A stretch of 62,698 bases of DNA from Bacteroidales bacterium UBA1205 (GCA_002309615.1 DBXT01000061.1:505-63202), one strand, 5' to 3'; positions 9,342 to 19,608 are shown, counted from the first letter of the stretch. Notes: generated by a model not told the origin, from the letters alone. Made by a program: numbers and translations.

Positions 9342-9725
9342 TTTTTGCTATCCGTACCCTTTCTTACATTGTTATCGCAAGCAACAAAGCCTGCGAGGGT
9401 TGAAGGTATAGGGATTTTTATATTCTCTAAGGTATTGGTAATATAGGGAAAAATAGCAAAATTACTTTGAAAAATCAAACACCGGATTTTTTACTATGAT
9501 TGAAACTTTTTCCCATGCTTGCACTTTGACTCAACGCAAATGATATCATCATGCACTTTTACAGAATATAAAACCACATTAAAAAAGGAAGAACACGGCA
9601 TTTTTTTGCTTTTCAACCTGATTCTTATATACCAATCCGCTCAAATTCTATATATTTATATACTTATGTACATGTCAAAAAAAAATGTTATCTTTGTAGT
9701 TTGTATTTACTGAAAATAGTACACT
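9342..9725. other. Intergenic region upstream of typA
   Basis: 384 AT-rich bases with the typA promoter box at 9689-9696. A 64-codon reading frame at 9519-9713 runs through the promoter and lacks protein-like composition, so it is not called. An imperfect CGCAAGC/GCCTGCG repeat near 9377-9400 has no T-run. Confidence 0.55.
9689..9696 (+). promoter_or_regulatory. -7 box TATCTTTG for typA
   Basis: A perfect TAnnTTTG box, 29 bases before the typA ATG; it likely drives typA, the Ig-like protein and mutS2. Confidence 0.65.
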
Positions 9726-11528
9726 ATGCAGAAAATAAGAAATGTAGCCATTATTGCGCATGTTGACCACGGCAAAACCACATTGGTAGACCGTATTTTA
9801 TATCAATCCAAACTATTTAGAGACAATCAGGGTGTCCAAGAGCTGATATTAGACAACAATGACCTTGAGCGGGAAAGAGGTATTACCATTTTATCCAAAA
9901 ATGTGTCGGTAAGATACAAAGGTTATAAAATTAATATTATAGACACTCCGGGGCACAGTGATTTCGGTGGTGAGGTAGAACGTGTTCTCAACATGGCCGA
10001 TGGTGTATTGCTGATAGTGGATGCTTTTGAAGGTCCCATGCCGCAAACACGTTTTGTATTGCAAAAAGCCATTGACTTGCATTTAAAGCCCTTAGTGGTG
10101 ATAAACAAGGTTGACAAGCCCAACTGCAATCCCGAAAAAACACAAGAAGACGTGTTTGATTTGATGTTCAGCTTGGGAGCAAGCGAAGACCAATTAGACT
10201 TTCCCACCATATACGGTTCTTCCAAAATAGGCTGGATGGGTCCCGATTGGCAACATCCTACTGACGACGTAAGCTATCTGCTTGACCAGATAATAGAACA
10301 CATACCCGAACCCAACCACCAAGAAGGTAACACCCAAATGATGATATCTTCATTGGATTATTCCTCCTATGTGGGTCGTATTGCGGTAGGCAAACTCACC
10401 AGAGGCACCTTACAAGCAGGACAAAATGTATCGTTAGTAAAACGTGACGGCAGCATTACCAAATCGAAAATCAAAGAGTTGTATGTATTTGAAGGTTTGG
10501 GTAAAGAAAAAATAAAATACCCTGTAGAACAAGGGGAAATATGTGCCATTTTCGGTATAGAAGACTTTGAGATAGGCGACACCGTGGCAGATTATGAATC
10601 ACCGGAAGGATTGCCTCCTATCAAGGTGGATGAACCCACCATGAGCATGCTCTTCACCATCAACAATTCACCGTTTTATGGCAAAGAAGGCAAATATGTC
10701 ACCTCCCGACATCTGAAAGACAGGTTGATGTTGGAATTGGAAAAAAATCTGGCCTTGCGGGTGGAAGAGACTGCTTCTCCGGATGTGCACATAGTATACG
10801 GCCGCGGAATTTTGCACCTTTCTATCCTCATAGAAACCATGCGTAGAGAAGGATATGAATTGCAAGTGGGGCAACCCAAAGTTATCATCAAAGAAATTGA
10901 CGGCAAAAAATGTGAACCCATAGAAGAGCTTACCGTTTTGGTACCGGAAAATTTTTCCAGCAAGGTGATAGACTTAGCCACCCGTCGCAAAGGAGAGATA
11001 AGCTCTATAGATACCAAGGGGGACAGAATATGTCTCAATTTTCACATACCCTCCAGAGGTATCATAGGCTTGCGTAATCTCATGCTCACCGCCACCGAAG
11101 GGGAAGCCGTGATGAGCCATAGACTTATCGGTTACGAACCATGGAAAGGTGATATCAGCCTGCGACATGCAGGCTCGCTGGTGGCAATGGAAACGGGAAC
11201 GGTATATGCGTACGCTTTAGACAAGCTGCAAGACAGAGGAAGTTTCTTTGTAGAACCTATGGATCAAGTATATGCCGGTCAAGTAGTAGGCATACATATC
11301 CGACAAGACGATTTGGTGATAAATGTTACCAAATCAAAAAAACTAAGCAACATGCGTGCCGCAGGCTCCGATGAGAAAATGGTGTTGGCTCCTGCCGTCA
11401 AATTATCATTGGAAGAATATATGGAATACATAGGCGAAGACGAATATTTGGAAATAACACCGAAATCGCTACGCTTACGTAAAATTATCCTTAACGAAAT
11501 AGAACGCAAAAGAGCCAATAAATCCTAA
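9726..11528 (+). CDS. typA: Translational GTPase TypA/BipA
   Basis: 600 residues, the usual TypA length. The G1 motif AHVDHGKTT is at residues 11-19, the switch I 'RERGIT' follows, DTPGH is at about 73-77 and NKVD at about 127-130. After the G domain come EF-Tu-like domain II, two EF-G-like alpha/beta domains ('HLSILIETMRREGYE', 'SRGIIGLRN') and the TypA-specific C-terminal domain ('NVTKSKKLSNMRA'). TypA is a ribosome-associated GTPase linked to stress and ribosome assembly. It leads an operon: the Ig-like protein starts 11 bases later. Nothing unusual was seen. Confidence 0.97.
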   Translation: MQKIRNVAIIAHVDHGKTTLVDRILYQSKLFRDNQGVQELILDNNDLERERGITILSKNVSVRYKGYKINIIDTPGHSDFGGEVERVLNMADGVLLIVDAFEGPMPQTRFVLQKAIDLHLKPLVVINKVDKPNCNPEKTQEDVFDLMFSLGASEDQLDFPTIYGSSKIGWMGPDWQHPTDDVSYLLDQIIEHIPEPNHQEGNTQMMISSLDYSSYVGRIAVGKLTRGTLQAGQNVSLVKRDGSITKSKIKELYVFEGLGKEKIKYPVEQGEICAIFGIEDFEIGDTVADYESPEGLPPIKVDEPTMSMLFTINNSPFYGKEGKYVTSRHLKDRLMLELEKNLALRVEETASPDVHIVYGRGILHLSILIETMRREGYELQVGQPKVIIKEIDGKKCEPIEELTVLVPENFSSKVIDLATRRKGEISSIDTKGDRICLNFHIPSRGIIGLRNLMLTATEGEAVMSHRLIGYEPWKGDISLRHAGSLVAMETGTVYAYALDKLQDRGSFFVEPMDQVYAGQVVGIHIRQDDLVINVTKSKKLSNMRAAGSDEKMVLAPAVKLSLEEYMEYIGEDEYLEITPKSLRLRKIILNEIERKRANKS

Positions 11529-11539
11529 CCTGCTTTTCT

Positions 11540-13309
11540 ATGCGTGTACGAACCCTCTGCTATGGCATTATCGCTGTTGTTTTAAGTGCAATACTTTGTC
11601 GTTGCGCCCACATCGGCACCATCACCGGTGGTAGCAAAGATACCGCCCCGCCACAAATACTCAGCCAACATCCTGAGAATTATAGTACCCGTTTTCACGA
11701 TAAAGAGATAAAAATCACCTTTGACGAATTTGTTGAATTGGTTAATCCCGAATCCAATTTTATGATATCCCCGCCATTGGAAGAAAATCCGCAATACACC
11801 CTCAAAGGAAAAACGCTGATAATAGACCTTAAAGAATGTCATTTGGATTCCAACACCACCTATATCATATTGTGCAACCAAGCCATAAAAGATTATACCG
11901 AAGGTAACCTCTTACCCGACAAAAATATAGTATTCTCAACCGGTGATTACATTGACTCCATGTGCTTATGCGGTACCGTCAAAGATGCCTTCACCCTGCA
12001 GCCCGTGAAAGGGGCTTACGTCATACTGCACACCGAAGACCAAGACTCCGCATTGTGCACACTCATTCCTAAATATATATGCAAGACCAATGCAAAAGGG
12101 CAGTTTATGTTCGTTAACATAGCCGACCGACCCTATTATATCAGCGCCCTGACAGACAAAAATCAGAATTTGAAATACGACCAGTCTGACGAACAAACGG
12201 CATTTCAAACACAAGCAGTAATACCCTATCTCATGCCGGCAAAACCGACTAACGACACCCTTTTAAAAGACACCATCCTTACCGATAGCTTAACGCTTGA
12301 CAGCACCGCACTTGACAGCAATTCACTAACAGTCGAAACTATCGTACTTGACAGTTGCCACCTATTGATGTTTACGCAAGCCGATACAGCGGTGAAATTC
12401 ATCAAAAAAGAATTGCTCAATCTTTATCATTTCCAGCTTATTTTCCGCAATCAAGCGGAGGATTTTAACTTGCGTCAAATCAGCAGCCTTGACACTATGC
12501 TGCGCTTTCAAACGGAAACGGTGCCCACACAAGATACCATCCACCTGTTTTTTGAAGACACTATCAGTGAGACATTTGAATTTCAAATAGAAATAAACGG
12601 AATGCCCACCGACACCATAGAGCTCAACCCTGCACAAAAACCCGCTGCATCACGCCTTGCCAAAAAAGGCGGCAACGATAAAAAGTATGTATCGGTAGGT
12701 ATTCACCAACAAGGAACGCTTTTTCATCATCTTATACTCAAATTCGGATATCCCGTACTATCCTGGCAAGAACAACAAATGAAAATGGTGGTTCCAAAAG
12801 ACACCGTCAAAGACACCATTGAAATTGCCTGTCATTTTATTGACAGCCTGCATAGATATTTGGAAATTGATTTTGACTTTGAACAAGAAAAAACCACTTA
12901 TACCCTGCTCTGCCCCGATTCGGTATTTCACACCGCCTACGGCTGGGACAACGACAGCATCTGCATTGCTGTCAACACAGCTGCGGCCAAAGAATTCGGC
13001 GACTTGAACTTGTATTACAATTTCTACGCCTCCAAACCTTACATAGTGGAACTATTGAATGAGAAATATCAAGTGATACAAAGTGATACCATCACCTACA
13101 ACGAAAAGATATCCTACCTCCATTTGCTGCCGGGCAAATATACGGCCCGCGTCATCATAGACGAAAACGGCAACGGCAAATGGGACAGCGGAAAATACGT
13201 GGAACGCATACAACCCGAAGAAGTTATTTATTACCCCGGATGGATTGAGGCAAAAGCCAATTGGACCATAGAAGAAACTTTTGATGTGGTAACTGACGAT
13301 AAAGAATGA
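11540..13309 (+). CDS. Ig-like (Big_5) domain envelope protein, probable lipoprotein
   Basis: 589 residues. The N-terminal hydrophobic stretch ends in 'AILCRCA'; Cys20 or Cys22 could be lipidated, though neither is a perfect lipobox. It is followed by 'TGGSKD..PP', the typical opening of Bacteroidota proteins with an N-terminal bacterial Ig-like (Big_5) domain ('I.ITFDEFVEL', about 45-130). Next comes a carboxypeptidase-regulatory-like segment ('GTVKDAFTLQPVKGAYV', about 140-215), a Thr/Asp/Leu-rich linker of repeated 'LDS' steps (about 245-275), and a C-terminal 'DENGNGKWDSGKY', a calcium-loop-like motif common in the family. Likely an outer-membrane or periplasmic protein of unknown function. 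It lies between typA and mutS2 and overlaps mutS2 by ATGA. Confidence 0.8.
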   Translation: MRVRTLCYGIIAVVLSAILCRCAHIGTITGGSKDTAPPQILSQHPENYSTRFHDKEIKITFDEFVELVNPESNFMISPPLEENPQYTLKGKTLIIDLKECHLDSNTTYIILCNQAIKDYTEGNLLPDKNIVFSTGDYIDSMCLCGTVKDAFTLQPVKGAYVILHTEDQDSALCTLIPKYICKTNAKGQFMFVNIADRPYYISALTDKNQNLKYDQSDEQTAFQTQAVIPYLMPAKPTNDTLLKDTILTDSLTLDSTALDSNSLTVETIVLDSCHLLMFTQADTAVKFIKKELLNLYHFQLIFRNQAEDFNLRQISSLDTMLRFQTETVPTQDTIHLFFEDTISETFEFQIEINGMPTDTIELNPAQKPAASRLAKKGGNDKKYVSVGIHQQGTLFHHLILKFGYPVLSWQEQQMKMVVPKDTVKDTIEIACHFIDSLHRYLEIDFDFEQEKTTYTLLCPDSVFHTAYGWDNDSICIAVNTAAAKEFGDLNLYYNFYASKPYIVELLNEKYQVIQSDTITYNEKISYLHLLPGKYTARVIIDENGNGKWDSGKYVERIQPEEVIYYPGWIEAKANWTIEETFDVVTDDKE

Positions 13310-15708
13310 TATATCCTCGCAATTTTGAACAAAAGATAACGTTTGAGCAAATACGTTCACTGCTCAAGCAAGAATGTATATCTTCTTTGGGAGAGAGCAT
13401 GGTGGACAAATTGCGTTTTACCGATAAGGAAGAATTAATAAAACTATGGCATGAGCAGGCGGAAGAATTCAGACAAATACTCCTTTTCGATGCACCCTTC
13501 CCCGCTCACGATTATTACGATTTAAGAATGTCATGTACGGCATTAGCGGCAGAGGGGTCGTTTTTGGAAGAAGAAGAGTTGTGCGAGCTCCGCACCAATC
13601 TCAACAATATTGCCGCTGCCTGCAACTATTTTTTTTCGCGTAGCGACAACGGAAAATATCCTCACCTCACCGATTTAAGCCGGCAATTGGCTTTTGACCC
13701 CGGTTTGATACAACAAATAAACAATATCATAGACGAGAAAGGCAATATTCGCGACCATGCGTCCGATACCCTGCTATCCATACGCCGGCAAATGCATGCC
13801 TTGGAAAACGAAATATCCAAAAATATCAAAAAAATTCTCCTCCTTTCCAAACAAGAAGGGGTGGTGGATGACAATGCGGATATCACCATACGCAACGGAA
13901 GGATGGTTCTGCCTGTTCCGGCAGTACACAAACGACATATCAAAGGTTTTATCCACGACCAATCCGCATCGGGACTCACCTACTACATAGAACCCCAAGA
14001 GGTGTTTGAAGCCAGCAATATGCTCCGCAACCTGCAATTGGACGAGAAAAGGGAGATAATAAAAATTCTCACCGCATTTGCTGACATCCTTCGTCCTGAA
14101 ATACCCTATTTATTGAGTTGTTTTAAATACCTGGCATTATTGGACTTTATTCGTGCCAAAGCTAAATTTGCCATCAAATTTAACGCATGCATGCCTATTA
14201 TCAATGCCACACCGACAGTAGACCTCAAACAAGCCCGACATCCTCTATTGGAACTTTCGCTGCAACACCAACACAAAACCATTGTTCCGGTAGATATCAA
14301 CATCGGGCACTCGTATCATATATTGATAATATCAGGACCTAATGCGGGAGGAAAATCGGTATGTCTTAAAACCCTGGCTATGCTACAATATATGTTTCAA
14401 TGCGGCATTCCCATCCCCGCTTCCCCTTTGAGCGAATGCGGTATTTTCAACAGCTTGTTTATCAACATAGGCGATGAACAATCCATAGACAACGATTTGA
14501 GCACTTATAGTTCTCAACTGCATAATATCAAAACCCTATTACAAAAAGCCAATCAACAAAGTCTGTTTCTGTTGGATGAACTCGGAAGCGGTACCGACCC
14601 GCAATACGGAGGAGCTATAGCGGAAGCACTGATAGAAGAGATGGTGAAAAAAGGGAGTATCGGACTTGTTACTACCCATTTCGGCAATTTAAAAACACTG
14701 GCGGGGCATTACCCCGAAGTGGAAAACGGAGCCATGCTTTACAATACAGAAAAAATGCAACCAGCCTTTCAATTGCAGATAGGACATGCCGGCACCTCTT
14801 TCACCTTTGAAATAGCACAACAGATAGGACTGAATCGCAATTTTATACAAAAAGCCAAACACAAAGTGGGTAAAAGCCAAATACGCTACGACAAGCTGCT
14901 GCATTCATTGGAGCAAAAGCAAGCCGAATTGACACAAAGAGAAAAACTGCTGGATTTTACCGACAAGCAACTATCTGACCTGATAGCACAATATACCCGA
15001 CAACAACAAGAACTGAAAGAAAAACGCTATGAACTCATTCATGCCGCAAAGAATGAGGCTAAAAATATACTTGACAGCAGCAATAAACTCATAGAAAGAG
15101 CCATTAAGGAAATTCGTGAGACCCAGGCACAAAAAGAAACGGTAAAAAAACTGCGGGAAGAAATAAAGCTCCAAACCCAAAAGATAGAAAATATACAAGA
15201 GCCTACGCCGACACCTGCACCGACCATAAAACCTGCGGAGCCCCCCACACCCGTCAAACTCCACGACACCGTAATTATCACCCAAACCCAAACCATAGGC
15301 GAAGTGGTAGCCATAGAAGACGAATATGTGGTGGTGGAATTCAATTCGGTGCAAGTGCGTACTAAACTCAACAGGGTGGAAAAAGTGAGTAAATCCATGG
15401 CGAAGAAAGCCGCTAAAAAGCTTAATGCAGGCATATATAATGCTATCAATGAAAAAGCCGCCCGTTTTGATTTACAATTAGACATTCGCGGTTACCGCGC
15501 CGAAGAAGCCATTATTGCCATAGAACACTATTTGGATGACGCCATGCTGCTAAGCATACACGAAGTAAATATACTACACGGCAAGGGGAACGGGGTGTTA
15601 CGTCAAGTGGTGAGGGAATATTTAAACACCCACCCCTGTGTACAACATTTTCAAGATGCACACGTGGAAGCAGGCGGCACGGGAATTACCATAGTAAAAT
15701 TGATATAA
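13306..15708 (+). CDS. mutS2: Endonuclease MutS2
   Basis: 800 residues. After the MutS core/clamp region, the ABC-type ATPase has the Walker A 'GPNAGGKS' at about 343-350, Walker B 'LLDELGSGTDP' at about 422-432 and a downstream 'TTHF'. A long coiled coil (about 520-630), a Pro-rich hinge (about 635-652), a KOW-like barrel (about 655-697) and a C-terminal Smr nuclease domain ('LDIRG' near 725, 'HGKGNG') follow. MutS2 acts on recombination intermediates and, in some bacteria, rescues collided ribosomes. The start ATG at 13306 overlaps the preceding stop (ATGA), indicating coupling. No terminator is visible on the plus strand after the stop. Confidence 0.95.
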   Translation: MIYPRNFEQKITFEQIRSLLKQECISSLGESMVDKLRFTDKEELIKLWHEQAEEFRQILLFDAPFPAHDYYDLRMSCTALAAEGSFLEEEELCELRTNLNNIAAACNYFFSRSDNGKYPHLTDLSRQLAFDPGLIQQINNIIDEKGNIRDHASDTLLSIRRQMHALENEISKNIKKILLLSKQEGVVDDNADITIRNGRMVLPVPAVHKRHIKGFIHDQSASGLTYYIEPQEVFEASNMLRNLQLDEKREIIKILTAFADILRPEIPYLLSCFKYLALLDFIRAKAKFAIKFNACMPIINATPTVDLKQARHPLLELSLQHQHKTIVPVDINIGHSYHILIISGPNAGGKSVCLKTLAMLQYMFQCGIPIPASPLSECGIFNSLFINIGDEQSIDNDLSTYSSQLHNIKTLLQKANQQSLFLLDELGSGTDPQYGGAIAEALIEEMVKKGSIGLVTTHFGNLKTLAGHYPEVENGAMLYNTEKMQPAFQLQIGHAGTSFTFEIAQQIGLNRNFIQKAKHKVGKSQIRYDKLLHSLEQKQAELTQREKLLDFTDKQLSDLIAQYTRQQQELKEKRYELIHAAKNEAKNILDSSNKLIERAIKEIRETQAQKETVKKLREEIKLQTQKIENIQEPTPTPAPTIKPAEPPTPVKLHDTVIITQTQTIGEVVAIEDEYVVVEFNSVQVRTKLNRVEKVSKSMAKKAAKKLNAGIYNAINEKAARFDLQLDIRGYRAEEAIIAIEHYLDDAMLLSIHEVNILHGKGNGVLRQVVREYLNTHPCVQHFQDAHVEAGGTGITIVKLI

Positions 15709-15907
15709 CATCAAGGTTCTCGGTCGGAAATCAATTTTATACAAGCATTCCTTCCATTAAGAAAAGCATATTGCAAATGCAGTTTCAATGTCTGCTATCA
15801 CTATTTTTGTTTATACCAGCTATTTCCGTTTGCTTTTTGTAACAAACCGCAAATGGGATGTGTTTTACCTCATTTTATAACTTTCGGACTTATACTTTTA
15901 AACAAGC

Positions 15908-15938
15908 AAAAAAATAAGCCCGCATAACGCGAGCTTAT
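15908..15938 (-). terminator. Rho-independent terminator of rpsA
   Basis: On the minus strand, after the rpsA stop at 15970, there is a hairpin with stem 15914-15923/15929-15938 (ATAAGC-GCTTAT plus CGC-GCG around one mismatch), then seven T (15914-15908). The T-run is only on the minus side, so it serves rpsA rather than mutS2. Confidence 0.75.
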
Positions 15939-15969
15939 AGTATTAACCAAGTATTAACCTAAAACTTTA

Positions 15970-17955
15970 TTATTCTGCTTTAGGAGCATCTTCTTGAGAA
16001 GCGGCATCTTCTTTAGGTTCTTCTACCTTTTCCGGTTCTTCTGCTTTTTCAACTTTTTCAGTTTTTTCGGCTTTCTCGGCTTTTTTGGTTCTTTTGGTTG
16101 CAGTTTTCTTTTTTGCTTCGGCTTGTTCCAAATCGGCTTTAAGATTTACCAAGGCATCAATATCACCCAAAGTTGATTTTTCTATTGTGTCTGCTTTTTT
16201 GGTTTTGGATTTTTTATCATCACCGGTCTCATTTTCGGCATCTTTTATATCTTTCCAAATTTGAGTGTGAGATAATATTATTTTTTTGTTCTCTTTGGAG
16301 AATTCCACTACTTTAAACTCAGCTGTTTCGCCTTGTTTAATAGTAGAGCCGTCTTCGCGTTGTAAACCGCGGTTGAAAGCAAAACCTTCCACTCCTTGCA
16401 ATGCCACGGAAGAACCTTTTTCATTTTGGCTGGTCAAAGTTCCTTCATGAATAGAGCCTATGGTGTATATGGTTTCATACACATCCCAAGGATTTTCTTC
16501 CAATTGTTTATGACCTAAACTCAAACGACGGTTTTCTACATCCATTTCCAATACCACCACATCAATTTTTTCACCTATTTTGGTAAATTCTGCAGGGTGT
16601 TTGATTTTCTTTGACCAAGAAAGGTCGGAAATATGTATCAAGCCATCCACACCTTCTTCCAATTCAACAAAGATACCGAAAGTGGTAAAGTTGCGAACGA
16701 TGGCGGTGTGACGTGAACCGATAGGATATTTTTCGGTGATGGTAATCCATGGATCGGGTATTAATTGTTTAATGCCCAATGACATTTTACGTTCTTCGCG
16801 GTCTAAAGTCAAAATTACCGATTCCACTTCCTGACCTACCGACAAGAAATCTTGAGCGGTACGCAAATGTTGTGACCATGACATTTCCGATACATGAATC
16901 AAACCTTCAACACCCGGTAATATTTCTACAAATGCACCATAATCGGCCAACACCACTACTTTTCCTTTTACTTTGTCACCCACTTTGAGGTTGGGATCCA
17001 AAGCATCCCAAGGATGCGGAGTTAATTGTTTCAAGCCCAAAGCAATACGTTTTTTGGTTTCATCAAAGTCCAAAATAACAACATTGATTTTTTGGTCTAA
17101 TTCCAAAATTTCTTTAGGATCGTTTACTCTGCTCCAAGACAAATCGGTAATGTGTATCAAGCCGTCTACGCCGCCCAAATCAATGAATGCGCCATAGTTG
17201 GTAATGTTTTTAACCGTACCTTCCAACACTTGACCTTTTTCCAAACCGGACATAATTTCCATACGTTGGGTTTCAATTTCCGATTCAATAAGCGCTTTAT
17301 GAGAAACCACCACGTTTTTGAATTCTTGGTTGATTTTCACCACCTTGAATTCCATGGTTTTATCTACAAATACATCGTAATCTCTAATAGGTTTAACATC
17401 AATCTGGCTACCCGGCAAGAAAGCTTCTATACCAAAAACATCCACTATTAAACCGCCTTTGGTTTTGGATTTAACGTAACCATTGATAATTTCACCATTT
17501 TCGCATGCTTGGTTAACTCTTTCCCAAGATTTAAGCATACGGGCTTTTTTATGAGAAAGCAACAACTGACCATTGGCATCTTCTTGGCTTTCTACATATA
17601 CTTCTACTTTGTCACCTACTTTCAAATCTGGCAAATAGCGTAATTCGTTAGCAGGAATGACACCGTCGGATTTAAAGCCTATGTTTACCACCACTTCTCT
17701 GGAGTTTTTGGAAACCACCGTACCTTCTACCACTTCTTGTTCGCCTATGGCATTGAAAGTTTGGTTGTAAACATCTTCCATTTGTTTAATTTCTTCGGCA
17801 CTATATGCACTTTTGTGCTTGCCTAATTCGTCCCAATTAAAATCATCGGTATTGGGGGTAACAACTGATTTGTTTGTGATTTCATGTGCCTTCACTACTT
17901 TAGGAGTTTCTTCTGTGTTGGCAACATTTTCTGACATGTTTACTTCTTCTGTCAT
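15970..17955 (-). CDS. rpsA: Ribosomal protein S1
   Basis: 661 residues. Six S1 (OB-fold) repeats span about 55-570, recognisable from repeated 'G.V....YGAFV.L..GV.GLIH.S..SW'. They are preceded by an acidic leader and followed by about 80 residues of low-complexity Lys/Glu/Ala tail, highly charged and presumably disordered. S1 recruits mRNA to the 30S subunit; in Bacteroidota, where Shine-Dalgarno pairing is little used, it is thought to be especially important. The start may be ATG 17955 or the in-frame ATG six codons later (MSENVAN). A promoter box lies at 18060-18067 and a hairpin just upstream of the start. Single-gene unit with its own terminator. Confidence 0.95.
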   Translation of the reverse strand: MTEEVNMSENVANTEETPKVVKAHEITNKSVVTPNTDDFNWDELGKHKSAYSAEEIKQMEDVYNQTFNAIGEQEVVEGTVVSKNSREVVVNIGFKSDGVIPANELRYLPDLKVGDKVEVYVESQEDANGQLLLSHKKARMLKSWERVNQACENGEIINGYVKSKTKGGLIVDVFGIEAFLPGSQIDVKPIRDYDVFVDKTMEFKVVKINQEFKNVVVSHKALIESEIETQRMEIMSGLEKGQVLEGTVKNITNYGAFIDLGGVDGLIHITDLSWSRVNDPKEILELDQKINVVILDFDETKKRIALGLKQLTPHPWDALDPNLKVGDKVKGKVVVLADYGAFVEILPGVEGLIHVSEMSWSQHLRTAQDFLSVGQEVESVILTLDREERKMSLGIKQLIPDPWITITEKYPIGSRHTAIVRNFTTFGIFVELEEGVDGLIHISDLSWSKKIKHPAEFTKIGEKIDVVVLEMDVENRRLSLGHKQLEENPWDVYETIYTIGSIHEGTLTSQNEKGSSVALQGVEGFAFNRGLQREDGSTIKQGETAEFKVVEFSKENKKIILSHTQIWKDIKDAENETGDDKKSKTKKADTIEKSTLGDIDALVNLKADLEQAEAKKKTATKRTKKAEKAEKTEKVEKAEEPEKVEEPKEDAASQEDAPKAE

Positions 17956-17965
17956 GAGATTTGAT

Positions 17966-17983
17966 TACACGCCTGAGCGTGTG
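17966..17983 (-). promoter_or_regulatory. Hairpin in the rpsA 5' leader
   Basis: ACACGC (17967-17972) and GCGTGT (17977-17982) form a six-pair stem with a four-base loop, ending about 11 bases before the rpsA ATG inside a leader of about 100 bases that is otherwise A/T-rich. Position and strength suggest control of ribosome access, for example S1 autoregulation, which is known for rpsA in other bacteria; for this leader it is inference. Confidence 0.45.
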
Positions 17984-18059
17984 TAAAATGTTAATTAGTT
18001 AAAAATATGAGGTTTACTTCACTTGTGCCACTTTAAAGAGCCTCTTTCAAAATGGACTG

Positions 18060-18067
18060 CAAAGATA
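18060..18067 (-). promoter_or_regulatory. -7 box TATCTTTG for rpsA
   Basis: A perfect TAnnTTTG on the minus strand; predicted leader about 98-100 bases. Confidence 0.65.
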
Positions 18068-18343
18068 GCATTTTTTTTGTTATAAATCAATGTGATAATA
18101 ATATTTTTTGAAAAAAAAGTAAAAATACCTTCCTGCAAGCAAAAATTTCGACACCGGCAGAGGCCTTTTATATGGTTGCATATGACTGTTTTTGATGATT
18201 TTGTTCTTACAACTCATGCTTTTAACCATTGATTTTTAACTGTCTTGAATCACTTGCAGGGTAAGATTAAGCGGTAGCGGTTTGTTTACTTTTTTCGGTT
18301 GAAAAAAAAGCAAAAAAAATGCTCAACCTATCCGTGCAAATGA

Positions 18344-18351
18344 TACTTTTG
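18344..18351 (+). promoter_or_regulatory. -7 box TACTTTTG for the serine hydrolase gene
   Basis: A TAnnTTTG match, 25 bases before the ATG at 18377. Confidence 0.55.
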
Positions 18352-18376
18352 CTTTTGGATAATTGTTCAATTTAAC

Positions 18377-19495
18377 ATGCGTAAACATCTCTACATTCTG
18401 CTTTTGTGTACAAGCGTGCTTTATTGCGGTATTTGTCAAACCCCGACAGAAACGTTCACACAAATCAACCGTTTTTTTGATAGTATCAACAGAATACAAA
18501 AAGCCCGAACCATTGATGCCGTTTTTAACGAAATGGTAAAACAAAAACAATTCAACGGCATATTGCTTGTGGCACTGGATACGCATAAAATATATTGCAA
18601 TTTTCACGGCTATGCCGATTACAAAACCCGCCAAAAACTCAACCTCGGCTCTCAATACGAACTGGCATCGGTATCCAAACAATTTACCGCAGTGGCCGTA
18701 CTCCAACTTTATGAGCAAGGAAAACTGCAACTCACCGACAGTGTCTGCAAATATTTTCCTTCCTTTCCTTATAAAGATGTAACCATACACCAGCTATTGT
18801 GCCATCGCTCCGGCTTGCCCGATTATTTGGAATTTGCTGAAAACTATCATAAAGATAAATCCAAAAGTTTCGACAACGATAGTTTGATGCGAATGATGCA
18901 AGCACATGTTCCCAAAATACTTTTCCCCGCCAACGAAAAATTTGAATACAGCAATACAGGATACGCCGTATTGGCTTGCTTGGTGGAAAAAATTTCGGGG
19001 CAAAGTTTTGAAGATTATTTAACCCGACACATATGGCAGCCTGCCGGCATGAACCACACCTTTTTATATGGTCGCGGACAATTTGACGACCAAGGTTATA
19101 CTATAGGGCACCGCGCAGGTTACAAGACCTATGTTCGGGACTTTATGTCATGGGTGGTGGGCGATAAAGCCGTTTTTTCCACCGCTGATGATATGTTTTT
19201 ATGGAATAAATATCTTTATGAAGGAAAAATTTTGAATGACACTACCTTGGAATTGGCTTATAAACCCAAAAACCATGATATGGCTCCCGACCACAATTAC
19301 GGCTACGGGTGGAGACTGGCTGAAGACCTGCATGGAAATAGCATTATTTATCATGGCGGCCTCTGGAACGGTAACAATAATTTATTTTCCCGCCGGTTAT
19401 ACGACAAGGCCTGCGTAATCATTCTTTCCAACGAATTCAACCGTAGTTTCGGCGGTAGGGGTGACCAAATTCTGAATATTTTATATTCACTATAA
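18377..19495 (+). CDS. Secreted serine hydrolase, beta-lactamase/PBP (S12-like) family
   Basis: 372 residues. A signal peptide (1-21, ending GICQ) sends it to the periplasm or beyond. Catalytic motifs of the class C beta-lactamase/DD-peptidase fold are present: S-V-S-K at 98-101 (nucleophile Ser98, base Lys101), Y-S-N at 191-193, and H-G-G at about 326-328 in place of KTG, as is common in S12 esterases and peptidases. 'LLCHRSGLPDY' is also typical. Whether it acts on peptidoglycan, D-amino-acid peptides or esters cannot be said; true beta-lactamase activity is not indicated. It stands alone between rpsA and the tmRNA gene with its own promoter. Confidence 0.88.
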   Translation: MRKHLYILLLCTSVLYCGICQTPTETFTQINRFFDSINRIQKARTIDAVFNEMVKQKQFNGILLVALDTHKIYCNFHGYADYKTRQKLNLGSQYELASVSKQFTAVAVLQLYEQGKLQLTDSVCKYFPSFPYKDVTIHQLLCHRSGLPDYLEFAENYHKDKSKSFDNDSLMRMMQAHVPKILFPANEKFEYSNTGYAVLACLVEKISGQSFEDYLTRHIWQPAGMNHTFLYGRGQFDDQGYTIGHRAGYKTYVRDFMSWVVGDKAVFSTADDMFLWNKYLYEGKILNDTTLELAYKPKNHDMAPDHNYGYGWRLAEDLHGNSIIYHGGLWNGNNNLFSRRLYDKACVIILSNEFNRSFGGRGDQILNILYSL

Positions 19496-19608
19496 AAACA
19501 CCTGTCCGCCTATTGTATGTTTTAAGCGGATAATCATGAAAATAAGATGTAATTGCCATTTCTTGCTGCTATTTTTTCAATTATCCTGAAAAATTCATTT
19601 TTTTATTG

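Larger units (their letters stand above)
17956..18376. other. Divergent intergenic region rpsA / serine hydrolase
   Basis: 421 bases. The left part is the rpsA leader and promoter; the right end has the TACTTTTG box of the hydrolase gene (18344-18351). The middle (18070-18340) shows A/T-rich unstructured sequence with no gene or RNA I can support. Confidence 0.6.

Noticed and set aside
9519..9713. 64-codon plus-strand frame before typA
   Set aside because: Runs through the typA promoter box and has no homology-like pattern.
18323..18790. Minus-strand frame of 155 codons
   Set aside because: Antisense to the serine hydrolase, which has complete catalytic motifs.
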